Shown here: positions 28,465 through 38,897 of the stretch, one piece after another
How positions within the stretch are numbered: position 1 is the first letter of the stretch
Layout of the letters: each line of letters opens with the position of its first letter
Assembly (NCBI RefSeq): GCF_005222205.1
Contig: NZ_CP032345.1
Location: 1,489,501-1,553,500, forward strand
Direction of reading: 5' to 3'
From: Azospirillum brasilense
GTDB taxonomy: Bacteria > Pseudomonadota > Alphaproteobacteria > Azospirillales > Azospirillaceae
Length of the DNA stretch: 64,000 bases
The notes under the pieces: generated by a model
What the model was told of the DNA's origin: nothing
The model's database searches: none
Seen by the model: the letters and a program-made list of their open reading frames with translations, nothing else
Made by a program: the position numbers and the translations under genes

Positions 28465-30156
28465 ATGACCCTCACGAAGCTTTCCATTCGGGCCAAGCTG
28501 TGGGCGCTCGTCGTCGCGGCTTCGGTCGCATCCTTCGCCATCGCCGGCGCTGGCCTTTATCTCAATTACAGCCGCATGCACGCCGACCGGCTGGAGACGC
28601 TGCACAGCATCGTGGAAACCGGGGTCACCCTGGCCACCACGCTGGAGGCGGACGCCGCCGCCGGCAAGATCACCCGCGAAGAGGCGCAGGCCCGCTTCAA
28701 GGCCGCGGTGGCCGGCATCCGCTACGCCGGCGGCAAGGAGTATCTCTTCGCCCACACCATGGACGGCTACGGCTTCGCCCACGTCAACGCGAAGCTGATC
28801 GGCGCCGACGTCAAGCCGCTGAAGTCGGCCAACGGCGTCCATATGATCGTGGAGTTCATCCGCATGGTCCGCGCCACCGGCGACGGCCTGCTGGAATACG
28901 ACTGGCCGCGCACGGTCGGCGGCAGCGACTTGGCGGTGAAGCTGGGCTATGTCCGCGGCTTCGAACCGTGGAACATCTTCATCGGCACCGGCATCTTCAT
29001 CGACGACATCCGCACCGCCTTCCTGGAGCAGCTGTGGACGCTGGCCGCGGTCATCCTGGTCCTGGCGGTGCCGGCCATCGGCCTGATCGCCTGGGTCGGC
29101 ACCGACATCAGCGGGGTGCTGCGCGGGCTGGGCGCCAAGATGCGCTCGCTGGCCGACGGCGACCTGTCCACCCGCTTTCCGGAGGCCGAGCGCGGCGATG
29201 AGATCGGCGCCATGGCCAAGGCCGTGCTGGTCTTCCAGACCAACGCCCGCGACAAGCAGCGGCTGGAGGCCGAGCAGGCCGCGTCGGCCCAGCGCGCCGA
29301 GGAGGAGAAGCGCCGCGCCATGCTGGCGCTGGCCGCCAGCTTCGAGCAGAGCATCGGCGCCGTCGTCCGCACCGTGTCCGACGCGGCGGCGACGATGGAG
29401 GAGCGCGCGGCCGAGATGAACCGCGCCGCCGCCCAGACCGACGAGCTGGCGACCTCGGTCGCCGCGGCGACGGAGCAGACCTCCGCCAATGTGCAGACCG
29501 TGGCCGCCGCGTCGGAGGAGCTGGCCGGCTCGATCCAGGAGATCAGCCGTCAGGTCGCCGAGTCGTCGCGCATCGCCGGCGAGGCGGTGACCCTCAGCGG
29601 GCGGGCCAACGACAAGGTCGGCGGGCTGGCCGAGGCGGTGCAGAAGATCGGCGCGGTCGTCCAGCTCATCAACGACATCGCCAGCCAGACCAACCTTCTG
29701 GCGCTGAACGCGACCATCGAGGCGGCCCGCGCCGGCGAGGCCGGCAAGGGCTTCGCCGTGGTGGCGAGCGAGGTCAAGGCGCTGGCCAACCAGACCGCCA
29801 AGGCCACCGAGGAGATCGCCGCCCAGGTCGCCAACATCCAGACGGTGACCGGCGACGCGGTCGGCGAGATCCAGGGCGTGACCCAGGTGATCCTGCGGGT
29901 GAACGAGATCGCCACCTCCATCGCCTCCGCGGTCGAGGAGCAGGGGGCGGCGACCCGCGAGATCAGCCGCAACGTCCAGGAAGCGGCGGGCGGCACGCAG
30001 GAGGTGTCGGCCAACATCACCGGCGTCACCGGTGCCGCGACCCGGAGCGGCGCCACCGCCCGCGACGTGTTGGAGATGTCGCGCCAGCTCGGCCATCAGC
30101 TCGACACGCTGCACCGCGAGGTCGGGGGCTTCCTCCAGCAGCTCCGCGCGGCGTAA
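28465..30156 (+). CDS. Methyl-accepting chemotaxis protein with periplasmic Cache domain
   Basis: 563 residues from ATG 28465. TM1 is around residues 12-35, followed by a single-Cache-type periplasmic domain ([29 protein letters not shown]) and TM2 near 190-210 ([20 protein letters not shown]). A HAMP domain follows, then the signalling domain with the hairpin tip [34 protein letters not shown]. No C-terminal CheR/CheB pentapeptide is seen. Small carboxylates are common ligands of this domain, but the ligand is not readable from sequence. Confidence 0.93.
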   Translation: MTLTKLSIRAKLWALVVAASVASFAIAGAGLYLNYSRMHADRLETLHSIVETGVTLATTLEADAAAGKITREEAQARFKAAVAGIRYAGGKEYLFAHTMDGYGFAHVNAKLIGADVKPLKSANGVHMIVEFIRMVRATGDGLLEYDWPRTVGGSDLAVKLGYVRGFEPWNIFIGTGIFIDDIRTAFLEQLWTLAAVILVLAVPAIGLIAWVGTDISGVLRGLGAKMRSLADGDLSTRFPEAERGDEIGAMAKAVLVFQTNARDKQRLEAEQAASAQRAEEEKRRAMLALAASFEQSIGAVVRTVSDAAATMEERAAEMNRAAAQTDELATSVAAATEQTSANVQTVAAASEELAGSIQEISRQVAESSRIAGEAVTLSGRANDKVGGLAEAVQKIGAVVQLINDIASQTNLLALNATIEAARAGEAGKGFAVVASEVKALANQTAKATEEIAAQVANIQTVTGDAVGEIQGVTQVILRVNEIATSIASAVEEQGAATREISRNVQEAAGGTQEVSANITGVTGAATRSGATARDVLEMSRQLGHQLDTLHREVGGFLQQLRAA

Positions 30157-30189
30157 GGTGGGGGCGAACCGGCAGGGAAAGGGGTTGGG

Positions 30190-30696
30190 ATGCGCATCAG
30201 TCTGGTGGTGGCCGCGGCGCGCAACGGCGTGATCGGCCGCGACGGCACCCTGCCCTGGTCCCTGCCCGGCGACCTGAAGCGCTTCCGGGAGCTGACGATG
30301 GGCAAGCCGGTCCTGATGGGCCGGCGCACCTGGGAGTCGCTGCCCCGCAAGCCCCTGCCCGGCCGCGACAATCTGGTGGTCAGCCGCAGCGTCCCGCCGG
30401 GTGAGCGGGACGGGGCGCGCTGGTTCGGCGGCCTCGAAGCGGCGCTGGACTGGTGCCGCGGCCGCGGCGTCCCGGAGGTCGGCGTGATCGGCGGCGCCGC
30501 GCTGTTCCGCGAAACCCTGCCGCTCGCCGACATCGTCCACCTGACCCGCGTGGAGCGGGATGTGGAAGGCGACACCGTCATGCCGCCGCTGGGGCCGGAG
30601 TGGGTGGAGACGGAGCGCGGCCCGTTGTTGAGCGAAAACGGGCTGGATTACCGGTACCTGGACCTCGTACGGCGCCCTGTCAGCGCCGGCCCGTGA
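30190..30696 (+). CDS. folA: Dihydrofolate reductase
   Basis: 168 residues from ATG 30190. Conserved features: VVAAARNGVIGRDGTLPWSLPGDLKRFRELT (Trp-Ser loop and substrate acidic/Asp equivalent), GRRTWESLP for NADPH, and VIGGAALFRETLPLAD. It reduces dihydrofolate to tetrahydrofolate. It begins 33 bp after the chemoreceptor stop and may share its transcript. It is convergent with the XRE regulator at 30701. Confidence 0.95.
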   Translation: MRISLVVAAARNGVIGRDGTLPWSLPGDLKRFRELTMGKPVLMGRRTWESLPRKPLPGRDNLVVSRSVPPGERDGARWFGGLEAALDWCRGRGVPEVGVIGGAALFRETLPLADIVHLTRVERDVEGDTVMPPLGPEWVETERGPLLSENGLDYRYLDLVRRPVSAGP

Positions 30697-30700
30697 CGGG

Positions 30701-31567
30701 TCAGGCCAGCAGCGCCCGCACCCGCTCGGCGTCCTCCGGAGACGCCGGGTTGTAGACGAGCATCGTCAGGTCTGGGCGCCCGTCCACGGCGAAGGCCGAA
30801 TATTCCAGCTCCAGCGTGCCCAGCGTGGGATGGCGCAGGCGCTTGATCCCCTCCCCGAAATGGCTCACGTCGTTCGCGGTCCACAGGGCGGCGAATTCGG
30901 GACTCTGGCGCGACAGATCCTCGACCAGGGCTTTCACCGCCTCGGCGGCACCGGCGCGCGCCGTATCGGCGCGGAAGGCGCCGACGACGAACCGCGCCAC
31001 GCCCTCCCAATCGAACTGGGCGGCCCGCACGCGCGGGTCGCAGAAGATGAGCCGCAGGATGTTGCGCTGGGCCGCCGGCAGCGCGCCGTAATCGGTCAGC
31101 ACCGCGGCGGCGGCGCGGTTCCAGGCGACGACGTCCCAGGTCGCCGTCTTGATCAAAGCGGGGCTGGGGTTCAGCGCGTCCAGCACCCGCTGCAGGCGCG
31201 GCGTGACCGCCTCCCCCACCGGATAACGCACCGTCGGCAAGCGGTTGAGGCCGAGAAGGAAGAGATGCTCGCGCTCGGCGTCGGTGAGCATCAGGGCGCG
31301 GGCGATGCGCTCCAGCACGTCGGCGGACGGCGCTCCGCCGCGCCCCTGCTCCAGCCAAGTGTACCAGGTGGTGCTGATGTTGGCGCGCTGGGCGACCTCC
31401 TCGCGGCGCAGGCCGCGGGTGCGCCGACGCTCCGCGGAAAAGCCGAAGGCCGCGGGATCGAGCTTCGCCCGGCGGTCCTTCAGATAAGCGCCCAGCCGGC
31501 TTTCGCCGTGACCATAGTGCCCGGTTCCGTTCTCCGCCATGACGCGCCGGCCCGTCCTGTTGGTCAT
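30701..31567 (-). CDS. XRE-family regulator with MmyB-like ligand domain
   Basis: 288 residues from 31567 (an in-frame ATG at 31540 is the alternative). The HTH is near residues 25-90 (RRTRGLRREEVAQRANISTTWYTWLEQGRGGAPS), followed by the MmyB-like ligand-binding domain (DVVAWNRAAAAVLTDYGALP; FDWEGVARFVVGAFR; LELEYSAFAVDGRPDL). Such regulators commonly control a divergently placed short-chain dehydrogenase, as here (31651), with about 80 bp between them. Confidence 0.88.
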   Translation of the reverse strand: MTNRTGRRVMAENGTGHYGHGESRLGAYLKDRRAKLDPAAFGFSAERRRTRGLRREEVAQRANISTTWYTWLEQGRGGAPSADVLERIARALMLTDAEREHLFLLGLNRLPTVRYPVGEAVTPRLQRVLDALNPSPALIKTATWDVVAWNRAAAAVLTDYGALPAAQRNILRLIFCDPRVRAAQFDWEGVARFVVGAFRADTARAGAAEAVKALVEDLSRQSPEFAALWTANDVSHFGEGIKRLRHPTLGTLELEYSAFAVDGRPDLTMLVYNPASPEDAERVRALLA

Positions 31568-31650
31568 TATACCCCGATAACGTCACGACTTTACCAGGAT
31601 AAGCCCCTTGCCGACAGTGGCGTCCGACCCTGATCGGAAGAGGTTTCCCC

Positions 31651-32544
31651 ATGCGCGTCTTCGTCACCGGCGCCACCGGCTTCGTCGGCTCGGCCATCGT
31701 CCAGGAATTGCTCGCCAACGGGCACCAAGTTCTCGGCCTCGCCCGCTCCGACGCGGCGGCGGCGGCCCTTGCCGCGGTTGGGGCGGAGGTCCACCGCGGC
31801 TCCCTCGACGACCTGGAGAGCCTGCGCGCCGGGGCCTCCACGGCCGACGGCGTGATCCACACCGCCTTCAACCATGATTTTTCGCGCTTCGCCGAAAACT
31901 GCCGGGAGGACCACCGGGCGATCCTGGCGCTGGGCGAAGCACTGGAGGGCAGCGACCGCCCCCTGCTGGTGACGGCCGGCGCGGTCGTGGCCGCGCGCGG
32001 GCCGGTGGTGGTCGAGAGCGATCCGCACCGGCCACCGACTGACGCCCTGCCCCGCCGCACCGAACTCGCCGCGGAGGAACTGGCCGCCCGCGGCGTCCGG
32101 GTCGGCGTCGTGCGCCTGCCGCCTTCGACCCACGGCGTCGGCGACCACGGCTTCGCGCGCATCCTGCACGACATCGCCCGCCGGACGGGAGTCTCGGCCT
32201 TCATCGGCGACGGTGGGAACCGTTGGCCGGCGGTGCACCGCCGCGATGCGGCGCGGCTGTACCGGCTGGCCCTGGAGGCCGGCGCCCAGGGCGGCCCGTT
32301 CCACGCCATCGCCGAGGAGGGCGTGCCGCTGCGCCGCGTTGCCGAAGCCATCGGCGCGCGGCTGGGCCTGCCGGTGGTGCCGAAGACGCCGGAGGAGGCG
32401 GCCGCCCATTTCGGGTGGTTCGCCTTCTTCGCGGGGATCGACTGCCCGACCTCCAGCGCCCACACCCGCGCCCTGCTGGGGTGGGAGCCGCGCGAGACCG
32501 GCCTCGTCGCCGACCTCGGCCAGCCCGGCTACTTCACGGACTGA
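31651..32544 (+). CDS. NAD(P)-dependent epimerase/dehydratase-family SDR
   Basis: 297 residues from ATG 31651, with GAAGAGG upstream. It has an N-terminal Rossmann motif ([19 protein letters not shown]) with an atypical/extended SDR body ([24 protein letters not shown]). The usual YxxxK is not clearly present, as in atypical SDRs. Substrate unknown. It is divergent from the XRE/MmyB regulator, which probably controls it. Confidence 0.85.
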   Translation: MRVFVTGATGFVGSAIVQELLANGHQVLGLARSDAAAAALAAVGAEVHRGSLDDLESLRAGASTADGVIHTAFNHDFSRFAENCREDHRAILALGEALEGSDRPLLVTAGAVVAARGPVVVESDPHRPPTDALPRRTELAAEELAARGVRVGVVRLPPSTHGVGDHGFARILHDIARRTGVSAFIGDGGNRWPAVHRRDAARLYRLALEAGAQGGPFHAIAEEGVPLRRVAEAIGARLGLPVVPKTPEEAAAHFGWFAFFAGIDCPTSSAHTRALLGWEPRETGLVADLGQPGYFTD

Positions 32545-32578
32545 CCGGCCGGCGGGGGGGTGCTGAGGGCTTCCGCCC

Positions 32579-33535
32579 TCAGGCCCCCTTGTTGTCCCGG
32601 TGGCGGCGCTCGATGGCGTCCCACAGGGTGGCCTCCAGCGCCGACCCGTCGAGCCGGTTGATCTCCTGGATGCCGGTGGGCGAAGTCACGTTGATCTCGG
32701 TCATGTAGTCGCCGATCACGTCGATCCCGACGAAGACCAGCCCCTTCGCGCGCAGCACCGGGCCGATGGCCTTGCAGATCTCCTGCTCGCGCGGGGTCAG
32801 CTCCGTCTTCTTGGCGCTGCCGCCGGCGTGGAAGTTGGCGCGGGCCTCGCCCTCCTGGGGCATGCGGCTGACCGCGCCGGCGGGCTCGCCGTCGATCAGG
32901 ATGATGCGCTTGTCGCCCTGGCGGATCTCCGGCAGATACTTCTGGACGATCACCGGCTCGCGGTAGAGCTGGGTGAAGAGTTCCAGCAGCGAGCCCAAAT
33001 TCTCGTCGTCCGGCTTCAGGTGGAAGACGCCGGCCCCGCCGTTGCCGAACAGCGGCTTGACGATGATGTCCTTGTGCTGCGCCCGGAAGTCGAGGACGGC
33101 CTGCTTGTCGCTGGTGATCAGCGTCGGCGGCATCAGGTCGGGGAAATGGGTGACGAACAGCTTCTCCGGCGCGTTGCGCACCTCCGCCGGGTCGTTCAGC
33201 ACCAGCACCTTGGGCTGGATGTGCTCCAGCATGTGGGTGGCGGTGATGTAGGCCATGTCGAAGGGCGGGTCCTGGCGCATCAGCACCACATCCATGGTCG
33301 ACAGGTCGACGATCCGCGGCTCGCCCAGCGTGTAGTGGGCGCCCTTCTTGCGGACCACGGTCATCTCGCGCACGCGGGCGGTCAGGACGTTGCCGGTCAG
33401 GCTGAGGTCGCGCGGGTGGTAGTGGTAGAGCGTGTGCCCGCGCTTCTGCGCCTCAAGCGCCATCATGAAGCTCGAGTCGGTGTCGATGTTGATGGACTCG
33501 ATGGGGTCCATCTGGAAGGCGACGGCGAGGCTCAT
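32579..33535 (-). CDS. gshB: Glutathione synthetase
   Basis: 318 residues from ATG 33535. ATP-grasp features: [58 protein letters not shown] and [13 protein letters not shown]. It ligates gamma-glutamylcysteine with glycine. It is last gene of a likely operon rsmI-yraN-SirB1-like-gshB (gaps of 4-bp overlap, 33 and 35 bp). Confidence 0.97.
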   Translation of the reverse strand: MSLAVAFQMDPIESINIDTDSSFMMALEAQKRGHTLYHYHPRDLSLTGNVLTARVREMTVVRKKGAHYTLGEPRIVDLSTMDVVLMRQDPPFDMAYITATHMLEHIQPKVLVLNDPAEVRNAPEKLFVTHFPDLMPPTLITSDKQAVLDFRAQHKDIIVKPLFGNGGAGVFHLKPDDENLGSLLELFTQLYREPVIVQKYLPEIRQGDKRIILIDGEPAGAVSRMPQEGEARANFHAGGSAKKTELTPREQEICKAIGPVLRAKGLVFVGIDVIGDYMTEINVTSPTGIQEINRLDGSALEATLWDAIERRHRDNKGA

Positions 33536-33570
33536 CCTGCGGGTCTCCGAAACGGGCTTTTGAAGTGGGG

Positions 33571-34404
33571 TCAGTTCAGTTGGTTCTTGAGCTGCTGGAT
33601 CAGCGCGGCGACCTGATGGCGGTGCCGTTCGCTGGCGGTCAGCTCCAGGAAGGTTTCCAGCGCGGCGATGGCGGCGGCGAGGTTGCCGTTGTGGGCCTCC
33701 AGAAGCCCGGTCTCCCGCCACAGCGACGCCTCGGCCGGGGCGAAAAGCCGCATCGCCTCCAGCACATCCAGCGCGCGCGGCACGTCACGGGCGGAGAGGT
33801 GGCGCAGCTTGATGTTGTTCTGGAGCCTCAACAAAATCTCGCGGTTGGACACCGTCTGGTAATGGCCGGGCTCCAGCTCCGCGGCGCTGCCGGCGGTGGC
33901 CTTCAGCAGGTCGCGCAGGTCCACGGCGGTGCGCACCTGCCCCTCGTTGAAGGGGTCGAGGATGGCGCGGGCGCCGTCGGCCTCCAGCCGCACCAGGAAA
34001 TGGCCGGGGAAGTTCAGCCCCAGCATCGTCCAGCCCTGCGAGCGGGCGGCGTGCAGATACAGGATGCCCAGCGCCACCGGCAGGCCGCGGCGGCGGTCGA
34101 TGACGCGGAGCAGGTTGGCGTTCTGCAGGTCGTCGTAGGTGTCCTGGTCGCCGGCGTAGCCGTGGCGCTCCACGATGACCTCGTGCAGCCAGGAGATGCG
34201 GGCCTCCAGCCCGTCGAGGGTGGGCGAGACGCGTTCCGCCAGATCGTGGGCAATGTCGGCGAGGTGACGGCGGTAGTCGGCCAGCGCGGCGCCCGGCACC
34301 TCCAGCGCGCCCAGCGCCAGGGCGGCTTCGGCCAGATCGATCTGCTCGTCCGGCTGCTGCCCCACGCGGCGCAGGATGTCACGGGCCTCGGCGCGGCTGG
34401 TCAC
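33571..34404 (-). CDS. SirB1/transglutaminase-like protein with TPR segment
   Basis: 277 residues from GTG 34404, preceded by GAAGAGGAAGGACG. The transglutaminase-like core 2 fold is suggested by [29 protein letters not shown] and [13 protein letters not shown], ending in a TPR-like helical part ([29 protein letters not shown]). A catalytic Cys is not evident, so enzyme activity is doubtful. It lies within the rsmI-gshB operon. The family role is poorly known. Confidence 0.82.
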   Translation of the reverse strand: MTSRAEARDILRRVGQQPDEQIDLAEAALALGALEVPGAALADYRRHLADIAHDLAERVSPTLDGLEARISWLHEVIVERHGYAGDQDTYDDLQNANLLRVIDRRRGLPVALGILYLHAARSQGWTMLGLNFPGHFLVRLEADGARAILDPFNEGQVRTAVDLRDLLKATAGSAAELEPGHYQTVSNREILLRLQNNIKLRHLSARDVPRALDVLEAMRLFAPAEASLWRETGLLEAHNGNLAAAIAALETFLELTASERHRHQVAALIQQLKNQLN

Positions 34405-34437
34405 GGGCGGCGTCCTTCCTCTTCATCAGCCTTCGCG

Positions 34438-34806
34438 TCAGGCTCGCCACGCGTCCGGGACGTGGCGCGGCCAGGACCAAGGGGTAACGAGCATGACGTC
34501 GAAGCGCAAGACATAGCCGGCATACTGGGGGTTGGCCCCCAGATAGGCGTGGGCGGCGCGGGCGAGGCGGCCCCGCTGGCGGGCGTTGACCGCCTCGTTC
34601 GCGGTGTCCCAGTCGCCGCGGGCCTTGACCTCGACGATCGCCAGAGTGTCGCCCCGCCGGGCCACGATGTCGATCTCTCCCATGGGTGTGCGCAGGCGGC
34701 TTTCCAGGATGCGGTAACCCTTCAGCCGCAGCGCCAGCCGGCAGAGCTGCTCGGCGTAGCGGCCGTAATTCTCGGCCCGGCGGCGCAGCGCGCCCGGCGC
34801 GCTCAT
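34438..34806 (-). CDS. YraN/UPF0102 family nuclease-fold protein
   Basis: 122 residues from ATG 34806. The restriction-endonuclease-like core MGEIDIVARRGDTLAIVEVKARGD shows the D-xn-E-x-K active-site arrangement. The start overlaps the rsmI stop by 4 bp (ATGA), the standard rsmI-yraN pairing across proteobacteria. The biological role is not settled. Confidence 0.93.
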   Translation of the reverse strand: MSAPGALRRRAENYGRYAEQLCRLALRLKGYRILESRLRTPMGEIDIVARRGDTLAIVEVKARGDWDTANEAVNARQRGRLARAAHAYLGANPQYAGYVLRFDVMLVTPWSWPRHVPDAWRA

Positions 34807-35756
34807 GGTTTCCCCTCCCGCGACAGCTCCAGCGCGCGGGCGTAGACGGTCCGCTTGTTCTGGCCGGTGCGGGCGGCCACGTCGGCGGCGGCGTCGCGGA
34901 CCGACAGGCGGGTCAGCGCCTCGCGCAGCAGGGCGTCGACGTCGGCCTCGGTCGGGGTGGCCTCCTCGCCGGGCGGGCCGATGACCAGCACGACCTCGCC
35001 CTTCGGCGGGCCGGCCTCGGCGTAGTGGGCGGCCAGCTCCGGCAGGGTGCCGCGCCGCACCTCCTCGTAGAGCTTGGTCAGCTCCCGCGCCACCGCGGCC
35101 TCCCGCGCGCCGAGGATGTCGGCGAGGTCGGCCAGCGACTCGGGCAGGCGCTGCGGCGACTCGAAGAAGACCAGCGTGGCTGGAACGCCCTTCAGCTCCC
35201 CGGCGGCGGCGCGCCGCGCGCTGCTCTTGTTGGGCAGGAAGCCGGCGAACAGGAAGCGGTCGGTCGGCAGGCCGGACAGCACCAGCGCCGCCAGCGGGGC
35301 GGAGGCGCCGGGCAGCGTGGTGACCGCCACCCCCTCCGCCACGCATTCCCGCACCAGCTTGTAGCCGGGGTCGGAGACCAGCGGCGTGCCGGCGTCGGTG
35401 ACCAGCGCGATGGCTTCGCCCGCTTTCATGCGGCCGATCAGGACCGGACGCATCTTTGCCGCGTTGTGTTCATGATAGGAGACGAAGGGCGTGTGGATGC
35501 CATGAATGCCCATCAGCTTCGCCGTCACCCGCGTGTCCTCGCAGGCGATGGCGTCGGCGCGGCGCAGCGTGTCGAGCGCGCGCAGCGTGATGTCGGCGGC
35601 GTTGCCGATGGGGGTGGCGACCACATAAAGGCCGGCGCCGAGTTTACTTGCGGCCCTCGGCTCGCTACCTTCAGCGTCACCAGAGACGCCGGGCCCGGAA
35701 ACGGGCTCGGGCGCCGGACCGGATGTGGAGATCGTTGGTGGCACGCTTGACGACAC
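34803..35756 (-). CDS. rsmI: 16S rRNA (cytidine(1402)-2'-O)-methyltransferase
   Basis: 317 residues from GTG 35756; GTG 35744 is also possible. After a 40-residue Ser/Pro-rich leader, the tetrapyrrole-methylase fold begins: LYVVATPIGNAADITLRAL, CEDTRVTAKLM, VTDAGTPLVSDPG and TLPGASAPLAALVLSGLP. It methylates the 2'-O of C1402 in 16S rRNA. Its 5' end overlaps the divergent LpoA-like gene (starting 35723), so the two messages begin antisense to each other. Confidence 0.95.
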   Translation of the reverse strand: MSSSVPPTISTSGPAPEPVSGPGVSGDAEGSEPRAASKLGAGLYVVATPIGNAADITLRALDTLRRADAIACEDTRVTAKLMGIHGIHTPFVSYHEHNAAKMRPVLIGRMKAGEAIALVTDAGTPLVSDPGYKLVRECVAEGVAVTTLPGASAPLAALVLSGLPTDRFLFAGFLPNKSSARRAAAGELKGVPATLVFFESPQRLPESLADLADILGAREAAVARELTKLYEEVRRGTLPELAAHYAEAGPPKGEVVLVIGPPGEEATPTEADVDALLREALTRLSVRDAAADVAARTGQNKRTVYARALELSREGKP

Positions 35757-36928
35757 CTTTCTCGCGCGCTTGGGGGCAGCGGGCTGCCGCCGCCCTGTTG
35801 GTTGTCGGCACGCTTTCGGCCTGCTCGACTGTAAAGGCCCCGGCGCCGCCGACTCAAGCGCCGCAAGCGCCCGTCGCCGCCGTTCCGGCCGCCCCGCAGA
35901 CCTTGAAGGTGGCGATCCTGCTGCCGCTGTCCGGGTCCAGCGCCGCCATCGGGCAGGCCATGCTGGAGTCGGCGCAGATGGCGCTGTTCGATCTGGCCGG
36001 CGACCGGTTCGAGCTGCTGCCCCGCGACACCAAGGGCACGCCCACCGGTGCTGCCGACGCGGCCCGGCAGGCGATCGCCGAGGGGGCGAGCCTGATCCTC
36101 GGCCCGCTGTTCGCCGCCGACGTGGCGGCGGTGAAGCCGGTCGCCCAGTCCGCGGGCGTGGACGTTCTGGCCTTCACCAACGACTGGACCCAGGCCGGCA
36201 ACGGCACCTACGTGCTGGGCTTCGTGCCCGCCGATCAGGTGACCCGCGTGGTCGGCTTCGCCCGCTCGCGCGGCGCCACGCGCTACGTCGCGCTGGCCCC
36301 GCGCACCGCCTATGGCGACGCCGTGGTCAACGCCGTGCAGGCGGCCTCGCGCCAGTTCGGCGGGCAGGTGGCGCAGGTCGAGCGCTACGACCCGGCGGTG
36401 ACCGACCTCGCCCAGCCGGCCCGGCAGGTGACTCAGGCCGGCGTGCAGCCGCAGGCGGTCATGCTGGCCGAAGGCGGGCCGCGCGCCCAGGGGCTGGCGT
36501 CGGCGCTGTCTGCCAACGGGCTCAACACCCAGCAGGTCAAGCTGCTCGGCACCGGCCTGTGGGACGAGCCCGGCCTGGGCCAGGAACCCGCCCTGGCCGG
36601 CGCCTGGTTCGCCGCCCCGTCCCCGCAGAGCCGCGCCGACTTCGAGGCGCGTTTCGAAAGGACCTACGGGCGCAAGCCGCCGCGCATCGCCACCCTGTCC
36701 TACGACGCCACGGCGATTGCCGCCGTGCTGGCCAAGATGCCCGACGCGTCGGGCCGCTTCGACCGCGCGGCGCTGAACAACCCCAACGGCTTCGAAGGCA
36801 TGGACGGCGTCTTCCGCCTGCGCGCGGACGGCGTCGTGGAACGCGGTCTGGCCGTCCTGGAGGTCACCCCCAGCGGCCCCCGCGTGATCGATCCCGCCCC
36901 GTCCAGCTTCGAAGTGCTGGGGCAGTGA
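35723..36928 (+). CDS. LpoA-like penicillin-binding-protein activator, lipoprotein
   Basis: 401 residues from ATG 35723 (GTG 35738, with GGAG upstream, is equally possible). A signal peptide ends in the lipobox LVVGTLSACS, then a Pro/Ala linker. A periplasmic-binding-protein-like fold follows (VAILLPLSGSSAAIGQAMLESAQMALF; LILGPLFAADVAAVKPVA; PRIATLSYDATAIAAVL). It corresponds to the C-terminal half of LpoA and the type-1 Leu/Ile/Val-binding fold. In gammaproteobacteria LpoA activates PBP1A; that role here is inference. The rsmI/LpoA divergent neighbourhood is conserved widely. Confidence 0.85.
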   Translation: MWRSLVARLTTPFSRAWGQRAAAALLVVGTLSACSTVKAPAPPTQAPQAPVAAVPAAPQTLKVAILLPLSGSSAAIGQAMLESAQMALFDLAGDRFELLPRDTKGTPTGAADAARQAIAEGASLILGPLFAADVAAVKPVAQSAGVDVLAFTNDWTQAGNGTYVLGFVPADQVTRVVGFARSRGATRYVALAPRTAYGDAVVNAVQAASRQFGGQVAQVERYDPAVTDLAQPARQVTQAGVQPQAVMLAEGGPRAQGLASALSANGLNTQQVKLLGTGLWDEPGLGQEPALAGAWFAAPSPQSRADFEARFERTYGRKPPRIATLSYDATAIAAVLAKMPDASGRFDRAALNNPNGFEGMDGVFRLRADGVVERGLAVLEVTPSGPRVIDPAPSSFEVLGQ

Positions 36929-37015
36929 GGCCGGAGCGGTAATTTCCAACCACGAAGGCACAAGGACCGATGTGACGGCCCTTGTGCCTTCGTGCCCTTA
37001 TGAGGAAGCGCGGAC

Positions 37016-37531
37016 CTATCCGTGCAGCTTCGCCAGACGGCGGGCGTTGGCGCGGACGGTGCGGTAGGCGGGGGTCATGCCGGCCTGGGTCAGGGCGGTG
37101 GCCGACTCGACCATGTAGAGCGCGGCGTGGATGCCGGCCTCGACCGTCTCGGTGACGGTGCGGCGCTGCAACTCCATCAGGTCGGCGGGGTTGCGGCACT
37201 GGCCGAGGCCGGTCACCATCACCATGGCGGCCTGAAGCTGGCCCTGCATCAGGGTCATCCAGGCGTGCTGCATCTCGCCGATGCCCTTGGCGACGGCGTG
37301 GGTGGCCTCGACCATCGCCTCCACCTTCTCGGAGCCCATGCGGACGAACTCCGGGTTGGCGAGGTCGATGGGGTTGTTCATGGCCGCCGCCATCATCGCG
37401 GTGCGGTAGCCGATCGTCTGGGCCGCCGCCACCCCCATCTCGCCCGTCTTGACGCCGGTCCGGGTCAGATCGCCCGCCACCGTCAGAAAGCGTTGCGTCG
37501 GTTCGCCGTTGCCGGCCTTGCGTCTCGCCAT
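37016..37531 (-). CDS. Phasin-like helical protein
   Basis: 171 residues from ATG 37531. It is nearly all helical and Met/Ala-rich: VAAAQTIGYRTAMMAAAMNNP, FVRMGSEKVEAMVEATHAVAKG and LQRRTVTETVEAGIHAALYMVE. This composition and the repeated QxA/M heptads resemble phasins that coat polyhydroxybutyrate granules, which Azospirillum-type bacteria make. There is no signal peptide. It lies 111 bp downstream of metZ on the same strand. Confidence 0.65.
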   Translation of the reverse strand: MARRKAGNGEPTQRFLTVAGDLTRTGVKTGEMGVAAAQTIGYRTAMMAAAMNNPIDLANPEFVRMGSEKVEAMVEATHAVAKGIGEMQHAWMTLMQGQLQAAMVMVTGLGQCRNPADLMELQRRTVTETVEAGIHAALYMVESATALTQAGMTPAYRTVRANARRLAKLHG

Positions 37532-37642
37532 TCGCTCCACCTCACCAAAGGGCCCGGCCGGACCAAAAGCCCCGGCCGAGCCGAAAAAACCGTGACCCGG
37601 ACGCCAACGCTGCACTGCAGCATTTGGTTCCGGGACCAGTCT

Positions 37643-38851
37643 TTACAGGGAAGCGAGCGCGCGGTCGAGGTCTTCGACGATGTCCTGGGCGTCCTCCAGC
37701 CCAACGGACAGGCGGAGCAGGTTGGGACGGATGTTCGCCGCCGCCTTCTCCTCGACCGTCAGCTTGGAATGGGTGGTGGTGTCGGGGTGGGTGACCAGGC
37801 TCTTGGAGTCGCCCAGGTTGTTGGAGATCATCACCATCCGCAGATCGTTCAGGGCGCGGAAGGCTTCCTCCTTGCCGCCCTTGAGGAAGATGGACAGCAT
37901 GGTGCCGCCGCCGGTCATCTGGCTGCGGACGAGGTCGTGCTGCGGGTGGCTGGCCAGACCCGGATAGAGCACCCGCTCCACCTTCGCGTGGCCTTCCAGG
38001 AATTCCGCCACCGTCAGGGCCGACGCGCTCTGCGCCGAGACGCGCAGTTCCAACGTCTCCAGCCCCTTCAGCAGCAGCCAGGCGTTGAAGGGCGAAATGG
38101 TCGGGCCGGTGTGGCGCAGATAAGGGTGGATCACCTCCGACCCGTACTGCTTGTCGTTGGTCAGGATGATGCCGCCCAGACAGCGGCCCTGGCCGTCGAT
38201 GTGCTTGGTCGCCGAATAGATGACGACGTCGGCGCCCATCTCGAACGGACGCTGCAGCACCGGCGTGGCGAAGGCGTTGTCGACCACCACCTTGGCTCCG
38301 GCCTTGTGGGCGAGAGCGCTGACGGCGCGCAGGTCGACGACCTCCAGCCCCGGGTTGCTGGGCGTCTCCAGGAAGACGACCTTGGTCGGCTTGGCCAGCG
38401 CCTCCTCCCACTGGGACAGGTCGGTGCCGTCGACGAAGACCGCCTCGACCCCGAAGCGGGCCGACAGCTCCTTGATCACCCAGTAGCAGGAGATGAACAG
38501 CGAGCGCGGCGCCACGATGCGGTCGCCGGTGCGCAGGTTCGACCACAGGGCGCCGTGCACCGCGGCCATGCCGCTGGTCGTGGCGTAGGCCCAGGCCGCC
38601 CCCTCATACTCGCACAGCCGGTCCTCGAACATCGCCGTGGTCGGGTTGCGGAAGCGCGAATAGACGTGGCGGGAGCCGTCGTTGACGAAGGCGCTCTCCG
38701 CCTCCTCCGCCGAGCCGTAGACGAAGCCGGAGGTCTGGTAAAGCGCCTCGCAGGTCTCGTCGAAGGACGAGCGGCGGACGCCGCCATGGACCAGACGGGA
38801 GCGCGGGCGAAGCCCCGCGACGTTCGGATTGCGATGATCGGTGCGCGCCAT
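37643..38851 (-). CDS. metZ: O-succinylhomoserine sulfhydrylase
   Basis: 402 residues from ATG 38851; the longer frame would run into the riboswitch. It is a PLP enzyme of the Cys/Met metabolism family: SRFRNPTTAMFEDRLCEYEG, TTSGMAAVHGAL, VVDNAFATP and the PLP lysine in YSATKHIDGQGR. It makes homocysteine from O-succinyl- (or O-acetyl-) homoserine and sulfide. Control is evident: a SAM-II riboswitch and intrinsic terminator lie in its leader, so S-adenosylmethionine should shut it off. Distinguishing MetZ from MetY/MetB rests on overall likeness and riboswitch context. Confidence 0.9.
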   Translation of the reverse strand: MARTDHRNPNVAGLRPRSRLVHGGVRRSSFDETCEALYQTSGFVYGSAEEAESAFVNDGSRHVYSRFRNPTTAMFEDRLCEYEGAAWAYATTSGMAAVHGALWSNLRTGDRIVAPRSLFISCYWVIKELSARFGVEAVFVDGTDLSQWEEALAKPTKVVFLETPSNPGLEVVDLRAVSALAHKAGAKVVVDNAFATPVLQRPFEMGADVVIYSATKHIDGQGRCLGGIILTNDKQYGSEVIHPYLRHTGPTISPFNAWLLLKGLETLELRVSAQSASALTVAEFLEGHAKVERVLYPGLASHPQHDLVRSQMTGGGTMLSIFLKGGKEEAFRALNDLRMVMISNNLGDSKSLVTHPDTTTHSKLTVEEKAAANIRPNLLRLSVGLEDAQDIVEDLDRALASL

Positions 38852-38897
38852 GGCCGCTTTGTCTCCTCTGTCCGCCGGCGGGGCAGACCGGCAAAAC

